A stretch of DNA of 64,000 bases, from positions 124,001 to 188,000 of the forward strand of contig NZ_JAGIOO010000001.1 in assembly GCF_017876755.1 (NCBI RefSeq). Reading direction: 5' to 3'. Shown piece after piece: positions 40,676 through 48,687 of the stretch. The stretch's first letter is position 1, and each line of letters begins with the position of its first letter. Made by a program: the position numbers and the translations under genes. The DNA is from Crossiella equi. GTDB lineage: Bacteria > Actinomycetota > Actinomycetes > Mycobacteriales > Pseudonocardiaceae. The notes beneath the pieces are model-generated. The model had not been told where the DNA came from. It made no database searches and was given only the letters and a program-made list of their open reading frames with translations.

Positions 40676-43203
40676 CGCCGCAGCTCCACCAGGTCGGCCA
40701 GCTCCTCGTCGCTCAGCTCGGTGAACGCCGCTTCCCCGAGCGTGAGCACCGAGTCGGCCAGCGACTTCTTCGCCGCGATCAGCTCGGCGATCCGGTCCTC
40801 CACGGTGCCCTCGGCGATCAGCCGGTGCACCTGGACGGGCCGGGTCTGCCCGATCCGGTACGCGCGATCGGTTGCCTGGTCCTCCACGGCCGGATTCCAC
40901 CAGCGGTCGTAGTGCACGACGTGGTCGGCGCGGGTGAGGTTGAGCCCGGTGCCCGCGGCCTTGAGCGAGAGCAGGAACACCGGCACCGCGCCGTCCTGGA
41001 AGCGGGCCACCAGCTCCTCGCGCTGCCGCACGGGCGTGCCACCGTGCAGCAGCTGCGCTGGCACGCCCCGGTCGGCCAGGTGGGTCTCCAGCAGTCGGGC
41101 CATGGCCACGTACTGCGTGAACACCAACACCGCGCCGTCCTCGGCGAGGATGGTGTCCAGCAGCTCGTCCAGCAGCTCCAGCTTGCCCGAGCGGCGGGGC
41201 AGCCTCGGCTCGGTCTCCTTGAGGTACTGCGCCGGGTGGTTGCAGATCTGCTTGAGCGCGGTCAGCAGCGACACGATCCGCCCGCGCCGCGCCATCGGCC
41301 CGTCGCTGCCCCGGATCGCGGCCAGGCTCTCCCGCACCGTGGCCTGGTACAGCACGGCCTGCTCGCGCGTGAGCGCCACCGGCTGGTCGGTCTCGGTCTT
41401 GGGCGGCAGCTCCGGCGCGATGCCCGGGTCGGACTTGCGGCGGCGCAACAGGAACGGCCGCACCAGCGTGGCGAAGCGTTCGGCCACCGCGGTGTCCCGG
41501 GTGCCCTCGATGCGCTTGGCCCAGCGGTTGCGGAAGGCGGGCAGCGAGCCCAGCAGGCCCGGCGTGGTCCAGTCCAGCACCGCCCACAGCTCGGAGAGCG
41601 TGTTCTCCACCGGGGTGCCGGTCAGCGCCACCCGCGCCGGGGCAGGGATCGTGCGCAGCGCCTTGGCCGTGCCCGAGCGCGGGTTCTTCACGTGCTGCGC
41701 CTCGTCGGCCACCACCAGGCCCCACCGGAACGCCGCCAGCTCCTCGGCCGAGGTGCGCATGGTGCCGTAGGTGGTGAGCACGAACCCGCCGTCCACACCG
41801 GACAGCGAGCGGCCGGTGCCGTGGAAGCGCCGCACCGGGGTGCCGGGCGCGAAGCGCTGGACCTCGCGCTCCCAGTTGCCCAGCAGCGAGGCCGGGCACA
41901 CCACCAGCGTGGGCTCGGGCACGGCCCGCCGCCGGTGCAGGTGCAGCGCGATCACCGTGATGGTCTTGCCCAGGCCCATGTCGTCGGCCAGGCAGCCACC
42001 CAGGCCCAGCTCGGTCATCCGGGCCAGCCAGCGCAGCCCGCGCAGCTGGTAGTCGCGCAGGGTCGCGGCCAGCTCCGCCGGTGCCGCGACGGGCTCCCGC
42101 CCGGTGTCGGGTTCGGCGATGCGCGCCCGCAGCGTCTCCAGCCAGCCGGTGGCGCGCACCGGCAGCCGGTTGCCCGCGACCACGGCGGTACCGGTGAGCG
42201 CGACCTCCAGGGCGTCCATGCCGCCCAGCACCGCGATCCCCGGCTTGACCGCCTTGCGCCGCAGGTCCGGCGGTACCAGCGTCCAGCGGTCCCGCAGCCG
42301 CACCACCGGGCGGCGCGCCTCGGCCAGCTCGGCCAGCTCGGCCTCGGTCAGCGGGTCCTCGCCCAGGGCCAGGCGCCAGTTGAACGCGAAGGTCGTGTCG
42401 CCGCCGAAGAAGGAGGGCCGGTCGCCGACCGCAGTGACCTCGGCGCGCGCGGACAGGTCACGGCCCAGCTCCTTGGGCCAGTGCACCTCGATCCCCGGCA
42501 CACCGGACAGCAGCTGCACGACCTCCTCGTCGGCCAGCTGCACGTCCTCGGGCGCCGGACCGTCCAGGAACCGGGCCATCGGCGGCCAGGCCAGGGCACT
42601 GCTGCGGATCGCGGCCGTGAGGTTGGCGCGGGTCTCCAGGCCCAGGCCGTCGACCCGCCCGGCCCAGACCTCGGTGGCATCGGCGACGAGCGCGGCCTCG
42701 GCCAGGCTGTGCACCTGGAGCACCGCGCGGAACAGCCGCGTGGAGCCGAACTCCACGCGCAGCGAGACCCGCACCTCCGGCGCCCGCACCGGCAGCGGCC
42801 GGGGGGCGACCGCCGGGATGGTCAGGCCCAAGGTCAGGCCGGTGCTCAGGCCGTCGGCCAGCGCGGCGAGGAAGTCGCGCACCGCCTGCTCCGGATCGCC
42901 TTGGGTGGCCCCGGCGGGCATCTCGGTGACCAGGGTGCGGATGCGGTCCTCGTCGGCGGGGGAGGGGCGGCTCGCGCGCCCGCCGGTGACCAGCTGCAGC
43001 CCGAACACCGCGACCGTGCCCCAGTAGGCGGCACTGGGATGCGCGGTGGCGGCCCGCCGGGCGCGGCTGAGCACCGGCAGCGCCTCGCCGACGGGCAGCT
43101 GCTCGTGCTCGGCGGCCACCCGGAACTCCACGCGGGCGGAGCCGGGCTGGAACGCCGCCTCGGCACCGGCCAGCCTGCCGAGGCGCTCCTCCGTCAGCCG
43201 CAC
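40672..43203 (-). CDS. SNF2-family DNA-dependent ATPase/helicase
   Basis: 843 residues. The N-terminal half is the bacterial SNF2-associated region (WPKELGRDLSARAEVTAVGD and surrounding). The ATPase core has GCLADDMGLGKTITVIALHL (motif I), LVVADEAQHVKNPRSGTAKA (motif II), ALTGTPVENTLSELWAVLDW (motif III), and the C-terminal lobe has LVFTQYVAMARLLETHLADR and DRAYRIGQTRPVQVHRLIAE (motif VI). It is likely a stand-alone DNA translocase of repair or nucleoid function; no methylase or restriction partner adjoins it, so a defence role is not supported. GTG 43203 follows AGAGGGAA. Confidence 0.85.
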   Translation of the reverse strand: MRLTEERLGRLAGAEAAFQPGSARVEFRVAAEHEQLPVGEALPVLSRARRAATAHPSAAYWGTVAVFGLQLVTGGRASRPSPADEDRIRTLVTEMPAGATQGDPEQAVRDFLAALADGLSTGLTLGLTIPAVAPRPLPVRAPEVRVSLRVEFGSTRLFRAVLQVHSLAEAALVADATEVWAGRVDGLGLETRANLTAAIRSSALAWPPMARFLDGPAPEDVQLADEEVVQLLSGVPGIEVHWPKELGRDLSARAEVTAVGDRPSFFGGDTTFAFNWRLALGEDPLTEAELAELAEARRPVVRLRDRWTLVPPDLRRKAVKPGIAVLGGMDALEVALTGTAVVAGNRLPVRATGWLETLRARIAEPDTGREPVAAPAELAATLRDYQLRGLRWLARMTELGLGGCLADDMGLGKTITVIALHLHRRRAVPEPTLVVCPASLLGNWEREVQRFAPGTPVRRFHGTGRSLSGVDGGFVLTTYGTMRTSAEELAAFRWGLVVADEAQHVKNPRSGTAKALRTIPAPARVALTGTPVENTLSELWAVLDWTTPGLLGSLPAFRNRWAKRIEGTRDTAVAERFATLVRPFLLRRRKSDPGIAPELPPKTETDQPVALTREQAVLYQATVRESLAAIRGSDGPMARRGRIVSLLTALKQICNHPAQYLKETEPRLPRRSGKLELLDELLDTILAEDGAVLVFTQYVAMARLLETHLADRGVPAQLLHGGTPVRQREELVARFQDGAVPVFLLSLKAAGTGLNLTRADHVVHYDRWWNPAVEDQATDRAYRIGQTRPVQVHRLIAEGTVEDRIAELIAAKKSLADSVLTLGEAAFTELSDEELADLVELRR

Positions 43204-43215
43204 ACCCGTTCCCTC

Positions 43216-43989
43216 TTACCTGTCGAAACCCGTGTAGTCCCCGTGCCGTCCGGCGCCGTCGCGGAACCGCGCCGCCCCGGCCAGGGCGTCGCTGGCCAGC
43301 GACACCAGGCCGTGCCGGTGCTCCAGCGCCAGCGCGGCCTGCTCGTCCAGCCCGTCCTGCTCCAGCGCGGCCAGGCGGTCCTGGCGCAGGCAGGTCTGCG
43401 GGAACCTGGTGAGCTCCCGCGCCAGCCGCTCCGCCTCCGCCCGTGCCGTGCCCGTGGGCACCAGGCGGTTGACCAGCCCGATCCGCTCGGCCTCCGCCGC
43501 GTCGACGGGCCGTCCGGTGAGGATCAGGTCCATCGCGCGCGAGGTGCCGATCAGCCGGGGCAGCCGCACGGTGCCGCCGTCGATGAGGGGTACGCCCCAC
43601 CGTCGGCAGAACACCCCGAAGGTGGCGTCCGCCTCGGCCACCCGGAGATCACACCACAGGGCGAGTTCGAGGCCTCCGGCGACCGCGTGCCCGGCGATCG
43701 CGGCGATGACGGGCTTGGCCAGGCGCATGCGGGTGGGGCCCATCGGACCGTCCCCGTCCTGCGTGACCTGGTTGCCGCGCTCGGTGCCGACCGCGGTCAG
43801 GTCGGCGCCCGCGCAGAACGTGCCGCCCTCGCCCCACAGCACCGCGACCGCCGCGTCCGGGTCGGCGTCGAAGTCGCGGAAGGCCTGGGCGAGCGCGGCG
43901 GCGGTCGGGCCGTCCACGGCGTTGCGGCGTTCCGGGCGGGACAGGATGACGGTGGTGACCGGGCCCTGGCGTTCCACTCGTACCGACAT
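43216..43989 (-). CDS. Enoyl-CoA hydratase/isomerase (crotonase) family protein
   Basis: 257 residues of the crotonase fold: VILSRPERRNAVDGPTAAAL near the start, oxyanion-hole segments GEGGTFCAGADLTAVG and IAGHAVAGGLELALWCDLRV, then LTGRPVDAAEAERIGLVNRL. The usual catalytic Glu region after DLRV reads FCRRWGVPLIDGGTVRLPRL, in which one of the two expected Glu positions is not obvious, so the chemistry is uncertain. It lies 12 bases upstream of the helicase and may be cotranscribed with it. The TetR gene follows upstream on the same strand. Confidence 0.85.
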   Translation of the reverse strand: MSVRVERQGPVTTVILSRPERRNAVDGPTAAALAQAFRDFDADPDAAVAVLWGEGGTFCAGADLTAVGTERGNQVTQDGDGPMGPTRMRLAKPVIAAIAGHAVAGGLELALWCDLRVAEADATFGVFCRRWGVPLIDGGTVRLPRLIGTSRAMDLILTGRPVDAAEAERIGLVNRLVPTGTARAEAERLARELTRFPQTCLRQDRLAALEQDGLDEQAALALEHRHGLVSLASDALAGAARFRDGAGRHGDYTGFDR

Positions 43990-44000
43990 GGCTGAGCAGG

Positions 44001-44561
44001 TTAGCGCCCGAGCACGCGGTCCAGGTGGTGGCGCATGGTCTCGCGGGCCTGCTCGCCGCTGAGCTGCCCGCAGGCCAGCTCGACGCCGAGCGCGTCGACC
44101 AGCAGCCACAGGATGCGGGCCTCGCGCTCGGGCACCGGGCAGTCCGGCCGCGCGGTGTGGATCACCTCGGTGGCCAGCGCGCGCAGTTCGGCGTTGTCCT
44201 GGAACAGCAGTTGGGCGATGTGCTCGTCGACGAGCGCACGACCGAGGAAGGCCACGTTGACGCGGATGGTCTGCCGGGTGTCGGGGTCGTCGCCGAGCAC
44301 CTCGTCGATGGCGGCGCGCAGCAGCTCCTCCGCGCTCCCGCCGGTGAGCCGGGCCGCGATGCGGGCCTCCATGCGCTGGGAGGCCAGCGCCAGGCCGTGC
44401 CGCAGCAGCTCGTCCTTGCTGCGGAAGTAGTGCTGCACGCGCCCGGTCGACACCCCGGCCTCGGCGGCGACCTCGCGCATGCTGATGCGCTCCAGCCCAC
44501 CCCGGTCGGCCAGCCGCCACATCGCCCCGGCGATCAGGGCCTTCTGCTCGTCCGCGTCCAC
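44001..44561 (-). CDS. TetR-family transcriptional regulator
   Basis: 186 residues from GTG 44561. The N-terminal HTH is typical (LIAGAMWRLADRGGLERISM, REVAAEAGVSTGRVQHYFRS with KDELLRHGLAL). The C-terminal ligand domain resembles the BetI-like group (DTRQTIRVNVAFLGRALVDE). Two palindromes in the divergent promoter region are the expected operators. Likely targets are itself, the small membrane protein gene opposite and possibly the crotonase gene downstream, 12 bases away. Confidence 0.85.
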   Translation of the reverse strand: MDADEQKALIAGAMWRLADRGGLERISMREVAAEAGVSTGRVQHYFRSKDELLRHGLALASQRMEARIAARLTGGSAEELLRAAIDEVLGDDPDTRQTIRVNVAFLGRALVDEHIAQLLFQDNAELRALATEVIHTARPDCPVPEREARILWLLVDALGVELACGQLSGEQARETMRHHLDRVLGR

Positions 44562-44575
44562 CCGCCCAGCCTATC

Positions 44576-44616
44576 AATACGCTCGTATTGGACTCCTGCT
44601 ACGATACGACCGTATT
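44576..44616. promoter_or_regulatory. Twin TetR-type operators
   Basis: AATACG-CT-CGTATT at 44576-44589 is a perfect 14-bp palindrome. GATACG-AC-CGTATT at 44603-44616 is the same site with one outer mismatch. They are 27 bp apart, in the 76-base spacer between a TetR gene and the divergent membrane protein gene. Confidence 0.7.
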
Positions 44617-44637
44617 GACTGAGGGGAAGGCAACGAC

Positions 44638-44871
44638 ATGGCCAAGACCAAGAGCGGCGTGGAGACCGTCCAGGGGGTGCTCGCGCTCGCGGGCATCACG
44701 CTGGGCCTGGTCCCGCTCGGCTTCTACCTCTTCACGGGCAGGCACAGCGGTCCGTTCCGCCTGCTCTTCGGCGAACCGGACGGCACGATGGCCTACCTCA
44801 CCCCGGTCCTGGTGATCGCGGTGGTGTTGCTGGCGATCGGCTTCCTGGAGCGGTACAAGTCGAAGGCGTGA
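44638..44871 (+). CDS. Small two-helix membrane protein
   Basis: 77 residues from ATG 44638 after GAGGGGAAGG. Two hydrophobic segments (VLALAGITLGLVPLGFYLF and LTPVLVIAVVLLAIGFL) frame a polar loop, and the C-terminus is basic (ERYKSKA). I recognise no family. It lies immediately behind the twin TetR operators, so expression is probably induced by the ligand of that regulator. It could be a small efflux accessory or stress protein. Confidence 0.7.
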   Translation: MAKTKSGVETVQGVLALAGITLGLVPLGFYLFTGRHSGPFRLLFGEPDGTMAYLTPVLVIAVVLLAIGFLERYKSKA

Positions 44872-44947
44872 CGCTGGAGGTCCCACCCGTCCTCGCCGCC
44901 TCACGCGAGCACTGGGACGGTGAGGCGGGCCGGGCCTGGACCGCGCC
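44868..44947 (+). pseudogene. N-terminal remnant of a kinase-like gene
   Basis: A GTG at 44868 overlaps the stop of the small membrane protein (GTGA) and opens about 26 codons, VTLEVPPVLAASREHWDGEA followed by GRAWTA. These resemble the start of aminoglycoside-phosphotransferase-like kinases. The similarity ends where the MarR gene stop begins on the other strand; beyond it the frame is only antisense. It looks like a gene cut off by a deletion. Confidence 0.35.
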
Positions 44948-45346
44948 TCAGCGCAGCACCGCCACCAGCTCGGCCAGCTCCGGCTCCTCCGCCGCCCGCC
45001 CGAGCGCCGCGGCCAGCACCGCCTCGTACGCGGGCTCGGCCGCGGCCTGCTTCTCCCGCCCCAGCGGCGTGATCTCCGAGTAGATCCCCCGCCGGTCCTC
45101 CTCGCAGATGCACCGCACGGTCAGCCCGGCGGTCTCCAGCCGGGCCACGAGACGGCTGACCGAGCTCTGGTTCAGCCCGATGGCACCGGCCAGGTTCTGC
45201 ATGCGCAGCTCACCCTTGGGGGAGTCGGCGAGGCGGGTCAGCGCGCGGTAGTCCGACACGCCCAGGCCATGCGGGGCCAGAGCCTTGGCCAGGTCGTTCT
45301 CGATGCGGCCGTGCAGGGCGACCAGCCGGTCCCACGAGGTTCCCAC
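44948..45346 (-). CDS. MarR-family transcriptional regulator
   Basis: 132 residues from GTG 45346 after GAGAAGG. The winged helix is visible (VSDYRALTRLADSPKGELRM, QNLAGAIGLNQSSVSRLVAR with LETAGLTVRCICEEDRRG). CICEED contains two Cys close to the wing, which could make it redox-responsive. It is divergent from an FMN-reductase-like gene, whose promoter overlaps a palindrome, so it probably represses that gene and responds to oxidants or quinones. Confidence 0.85.
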   Translation of the reverse strand: MGTSWDRLVALHGRIENDLAKALAPHGLGVSDYRALTRLADSPKGELRMQNLAGAIGLNQSSVSRLVARLETAGLTVRCICEEDRRGIYSEITPLGREKQAAAEPAYEAVLAAALGRAAEEPELAELVAVLR

Positions 45347-45367
45347 GTTGCCTTCTCCCGTTCGCGC

Positions 45368-45428
45368 TTGACAACAGGATACCCGCGCCTACAACATCTG
45401 CATGCACATACATTACATGCACGTGCAT
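45368..45428 (+). promoter_or_regulatory. Promoter with palindromic operator before FMN reductase
   Basis: TTGACA at 45368-45373 and TACAAC at 45390-45395 are a sigma70-like -35/-10 pair with a 16-base spacer. Just downstream, ATGCACGTGCAT at 45417-45428 is a perfect 12-bp palindrome, and another TGCATGCACAT lies at about 45399-45409. This suits a roadblock operator for the divergent MarR regulator. Confidence 0.6.
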
Positions 45429-45449
45429 CTAAATCGGAGGACCACGGCT

Positions 45450-46001
45450 ATGCGCAAGTTCCTGTTCGTGCTCGGCAGCTCGCGCCAGGACGGCAACACC
45501 GAACAGCTCGCCCGGCACGCCGCCCGCACCCTGCCCGCCGATGTCGAGCAGCGCTGGTTGTGGCTGGGGGACTACCCGCTGCCGACCTTCGCCGACGTCC
45601 GGCACGACGCCCCCCTGCCGCCGCCCACGGGCAACGTGAAGCTGCTCGCCGAGGCCACCCTGGAGGCCACCGACATCGTCATCGCCTCGCCCGTCTACTG
45701 GTACAGCGTGTCCAACACGACCAAGACCTACCTCGACTACTGGTCGAACTGGCTGCGTGTGCCCGAGATGGACTTCAAGGCCCGCATGTCCGCCAAGACC
45801 CTGTGGGGCATCAGCGTGCTGGCCGAGGAGGACCGCTCCCGCGCCGACCACCTGGCCGGGATGCTCCGCAACTCCGCCGACTACCTGCACATGGGCTGGG
45901 CCGGGCTGCTGCTGGGCAACGGCAGCAAGCCCGGTGACGTCCAGCGCGACACCGAGGCCCTGGCCGCGGCCGAGCAGTACTTCGCCCCGGCCCGCGTCTG
46001 A
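45450..46001 (+). CDS. NAD(P)H-dependent FMN reductase / flavodoxin-like protein
   Basis: 183 residues from ATG 45450 after GGAGG; a longer reading from 45402 would include the operator palindrome and is rejected. The flavodoxin fold is visible: phosphate loop LGSSRQDGNTEQLARHAART, then VIASPVYWYSVSNTTKTYLD with the ring-binding Tyr/Trp. It belongs to the NADPH-dependent FMN reductase or quinone reductase group. Divergence from a Cys-containing MarR protein suggests induction by redox stress. Confidence 0.85.
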   Translation: MRKFLFVLGSSRQDGNTEQLARHAARTLPADVEQRWLWLGDYPLPTFADVRHDAPLPPPTGNVKLLAEATLEATDIVIASPVYWYSVSNTTKTYLDYWSNWLRVPEMDFKARMSAKTLWGISVLAEEDRSRADHLAGMLRNSADYLHMGWAGLLLGNGSKPGDVQRDTEALAAAEQYFAPARV

Positions 46002-46006
46002 ACCCC

Positions 46007-46071
46007 GTCCGGCCCGCCGCCCAGAGGGCCGGACCGGCCAGGGGGCGGGTGGTGCCCACCCACCCGCCCCC
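46007..46071 (+). terminator. Two tandem terminator-like hairpins
   Basis: GTCCGGCCC at 46007-46015 pairs with GGGCCGGAC at 46026-46034. Then GGGGGCGGGTGG at 46041-46052 pairs perfectly with CCACCCGCCCCC at 46060-46071 across a seven-base loop. They start six bases after the FMN reductase stop. The rest of the gap to 46217 shows no gene. Confidence 0.6.
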
Positions 46072-46217
46072 ACTTCCACCCGATCCACACCTGCCGTGCC
46101 ACCCCGTCACAGCGCACCGTGGCACCCATGCCCCACCACCTCGCCGTGCTGCACACCCGCCATGGGACCCCCGCGACAGCGAGGCCGGGCACATGCGGGG
46201 CACGCTCGTGCTGGCGG

Positions 46218-46781
46218 TCAACGGGTGAGCGTCACCGCGAACGGCGCGAACCCGAAGCGCCGCAGCACCGGCGTGGTCAGCAGCGCCAGCGCCTCGGTGG
46301 CCCGCGCGGTGTGCAGGCCGCCCAGGTCCACCACCCACTCCGGCGGCCAGCCCAGGTCGTGCAGCAGCCCGGTCACCAGCGTGCGGGCGTCCTCGTCGTC
46401 ACCGGAGACGAAGACGCTCGCCGGTCCGGACAGGCTGCGCGGCGCGGCCATCACCGTGAACATCATGGTGTTGAGCGCCTTGACCACCCTCGCCTCCGGC
46501 ACCGCGGCCTGGATTTCCTCGGCCAGGCTGCCGCCCGGGTACCGCAGCGCGCCGGGCAGCCCGTCCGGCTCGCGCTCGGTCGCGTTGGCCACGTCCCACA
46601 GCACCCGCCCGGCCAGCCGCGGGGCCAGCCCGCGCAGGAACTCCACCGAGGACTCCCCGGGCGTCGCGTTCACCACCACTTCGGCGTGGTCCAGGTTGAC
46701 CAGCTCGTGCCCGCCCGCCCGCAGTCCCTCCTCGAGCACGGTGCCGACCCGTCCCGAACCGAGCACGGCCACGGCGGTCAT
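46218..46781 (-). CDS. F420-dependent NADP reductase-like Rossmann protein
   Basis: 187 residues. The N-terminus VAVLGSGRVGTVLEEGLRAG is a GxGxxG dinucleotide fold. VVVNATPGESSVEFLRGLAP, VLWDVANATEREPDG, VVKALNTMMFTVMAAP and SVFVSGDDEDARTLVTGLLH follow the pattern of the NADPH-dependent F420 reductase group. F420 use is known in actinomycetes, but the residues here do not settle NADP or F420 specificity. The ATG overlaps the stop of the upstream IMPase-like gene (ATGA), so the two are coupled. Confidence 0.8.
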   Translation of the reverse strand: MTAVAVLGSGRVGTVLEEGLRAGGHELVNLDHAEVVVNATPGESSVEFLRGLAPRLAGRVLWDVANATEREPDGLPGALRYPGGSLAEEIQAAVPEARVVKALNTMMFTVMAAPRSLSGPASVFVSGDDEDARTLVTGLLHDLGWPPEWVVDLGGLHTARATEALALLTTPVLRRFGFAPFAVTLTR

Positions 46782-47539
46782 CGGCCCACCTCCGCCAGCA
46801 CGGCCAGCGCCGCCGCGTGCACACCGGGAGCGGCGGCCAGCAGCGAGTCCGCGCCCAGCGACCAGGGCCGTCCGCCCAGGTCGGTCACCACCCCGCCCGC
46901 CTCGGCCACCAGCAGCGCACCGGCCGCGCTCTCCACCCGGTCCGCCCCGACCCGCCAGAACAGGTCGAGCACCCCGCTCGCCACCTGCGCCAGGTGCTGG
47001 GTCGAGGGCACCCCGGCCCGCACGACCACCCCGGCACCGGCCAGCGCGGCATAGGCCTGCCCGGCCGCCGCGGCCTGGCCCGCACCGTGCACGGGCTGCG
47101 TGGTGGCGCCCATCGCCACGGCCAGCGCGGTCTTGGCCGAGACGTGCACCGGCTGCCCGTCCTGCCAGGCGCCATGCCCGGCCAGCGCGGTCCAGGTGCG
47201 CCCGGACACCGGGGCGTGCACCACGGTCAGCCGCGGGATGTTGTCCTCCACCAACGTGACCGCGACGGTCACCTCCGGCAGCCCGTGCACCAGGTTGACG
47301 TTGCCGTCGGCCGGGTCGGCCAGCCACCACCGCCCAGGCGGCAGCGCGGCTGAGGCGAACTCCTCGTCCAACCAGCCCGCGTCCGGCACCAGCCCGGTCA
47401 GGGCGGGCCGCAGCCGGGCCAGCACCCGCTCGTCGTTGGCCGCCATGGCCGCCAGCACCTCGGTCCCGTCCCCCGGGACCAGCTCCTTCGCCGCCAGCGT
47501 CACGGCGTCCGCGACGGCGGTCAACAGCTCGATGTTCAT
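46778..47539 (-). CDS. Inositol-monophosphatase family protein with altered metal site
   Basis: 253 residues. The fold is recognisable from LDEEFASA (Glu 59-60), WLADPADGNVNLVHGLPEVT (residues 75-79 DPADG; canonical DPIDGTxNF) and RVESAAGALLVAEAGGVVTD (canonical WDxAAG, so the third metal Asp is Glu here). The changes suggest altered metal use or substrate. It is the first gene of a two-gene operon with the F420-reductase-like protein and is divergent from a double Lrp regulator. The ATG 47539 start is the only one matching the family length. Confidence 0.8.
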   Translation of the reverse strand: MNIELLTAVADAVTLAAKELVPGDGTEVLAAMAANDERVLARLRPALTGLVPDAGWLDEEFASAALPPGRWWLADPADGNVNLVHGLPEVTVAVTLVEDNIPRLTVVHAPVSGRTWTALAGHGAWQDGQPVHVSAKTALAVAMGATTQPVHGAGQAAAAGQAYAALAGAGVVVRAGVPSTQHLAQVASGVLDLFWRVGADRVESAAGALLVAEAGGVVTDLGGRPWSLGADSLLAAAPGVHAAALAVLAEVGR

Positions 47540-47630
47540 GGCACAGGGATAACAAGCCACCTGCCGGAATAGGCCTTCTTGAGCCCCAGATGAACGCTTC
47601 CTGCCACAACTGCCCTCGAAATGGCGGAGA

Positions 47631-48578
47631 ATGGACACCGTGCTCGACGAACTGGACTGCCGCCTGGTCAACGCCCTGCAGGTCGACGGCCGCGCCCCGG
47701 TCGCCCGCCTGGCCGAGGTGCTGGAGGTCTCCGCCCGCACGGTCACCCGGCGCCTCAACCGCCTGACCGGCTCGGGCCAGCTGCACGTGGTCCGTGTGCC
47801 CGACATCGACGACTACCCCGACGACTCGATGCTGCTGCGCATCCGGGTGCTGCGCGGCCGCGTCAACCCCATCGCCGACGCCCTGGCCCGCCGCCCGGAC
47901 GTGCCCTTCGTCGACATCGCCCTGGGCGGGGAGGAGATCGTCGCGGTGGCCGTCGGCGACCCGGCCCTGCGCGACCGGCTGCTGGTGGAGGAGCTCCCGG
48001 CCACCACCGCGATCACCGCGACCACGGCCTACGCGGTGCTGCACGTCTACGCCGATGCCACGGCCTGGCGGGCGAACGTGCTGACCGTGGCCGAGGTCCA
48101 GGCACTCACCCCGCCGCCCCCGACCGCCCCGCCGGAACCGCTCACCGAGCTGGACACCCGCCTGCTGGGCGCGCTGTCGGCCGATGCCCGCCAACCGGTG
48201 ACCCGGCTGTGCGAGCTCACCGACGCCCCGGAGTCCTCGGTCCGCCGCCGCCTGGCCCTGCTCACCGCCACCGGCCGCCTGCGCACGCACGCCACGATCA
48301 ACCCGGCCCTGCTGGGCCACCACGTCGACGCCAACCTGTGGCTCCAGGTGCGCCCGGCCGCACTCGACCACGTCGGCCGCACCCTGGCCCGCCACCCCTG
48401 GGTGCACGGCGTGGTCGCCACCAGCGGCCCGAGCACGCTGTCCGTGGCGGTGTTCTGCCCGACCCGGGCCGACCTGCACCGCTTCCACACCGGCCCGCTG
48501 GCCGAGCTGGACGTCACCGCCGCGGAGACCACGGTGGTGGGCCGGGCGGTCAAACGCGCGGGTGCCCGGCTGGCCTGA
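47631..48578 (+). CDS. Lrp/AsnC-family regulator, tandem double-domain
   Basis: 315 residues. Two Lrp-type units follow each other. HTH 1 is LDCRLVNALQVDGRAPVARL with EVLEVSARTVTRRLNRL, and its ligand domain runs to about residue 150. HTH 2 is LDTRLLGALSADARQPVTRL with APESSVRRRLALL, followed by a second ligand domain. A Pro-rich linker (TPPPPTAPPEP) separates them. Such double Lrp proteins occur in actinomycetes and sense amino acids or related ligands. It is divergent from the IMPase-F420 operon, the likely target, and would bind the 91-base spacer. Confidence 0.85.
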   Translation: MDTVLDELDCRLVNALQVDGRAPVARLAEVLEVSARTVTRRLNRLTGSGQLHVVRVPDIDDYPDDSMLLRIRVLRGRVNPIADALARRPDVPFVDIALGGEEIVAVAVGDPALRDRLLVEELPATTAITATTAYAVLHVYADATAWRANVLTVAEVQALTPPPPTAPPEPLTELDTRLLGALSADARQPVTRLCELTDAPESSVRRRLALLTATGRLRTHATINPALLGHHVDANLWLQVRPAALDHVGRTLARHPWVHGVVATSGPSTLSVAVFCPTRADLHRFHTGPLAELDVTAAETTVVGRAVKRAGARLA

Positions 48579-48601
48579 GCCGTACGTCGAGACGCGTACG
48601 C

Positions 48602-48654
48602 GGCTGACGCTCCACAACGGACGACGGGCCCGCCCGCGCTCCCTACCGTCAGCC
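48602..48654 (+). promoter_or_regulatory. Inverted repeat and -10-like box before two-component operon
   Basis: GGCTGACG at 48602-48609 is repeated inversely as CGTCAGCC at 48647-48654. The sequence TACCGT at 48644-48649 resembles an actinobacterial -10 element. The operon start is at 48688. The response regulator encoded in the operon is a candidate binder. Confidence 0.35.
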
Positions 48655-48687
48655 GGGACAGCTCAACCAGACCTGGGGGACCCGCAC

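Noticed and set aside
40672-43203. SNF2 helicase as part of a DISARM- or restriction-like defence system
   Set aside because: No methyltransferase, nuclease, DUF1998 or PLD gene is adjacent. The neighbours are a crotonase and an SRPBCC gene.
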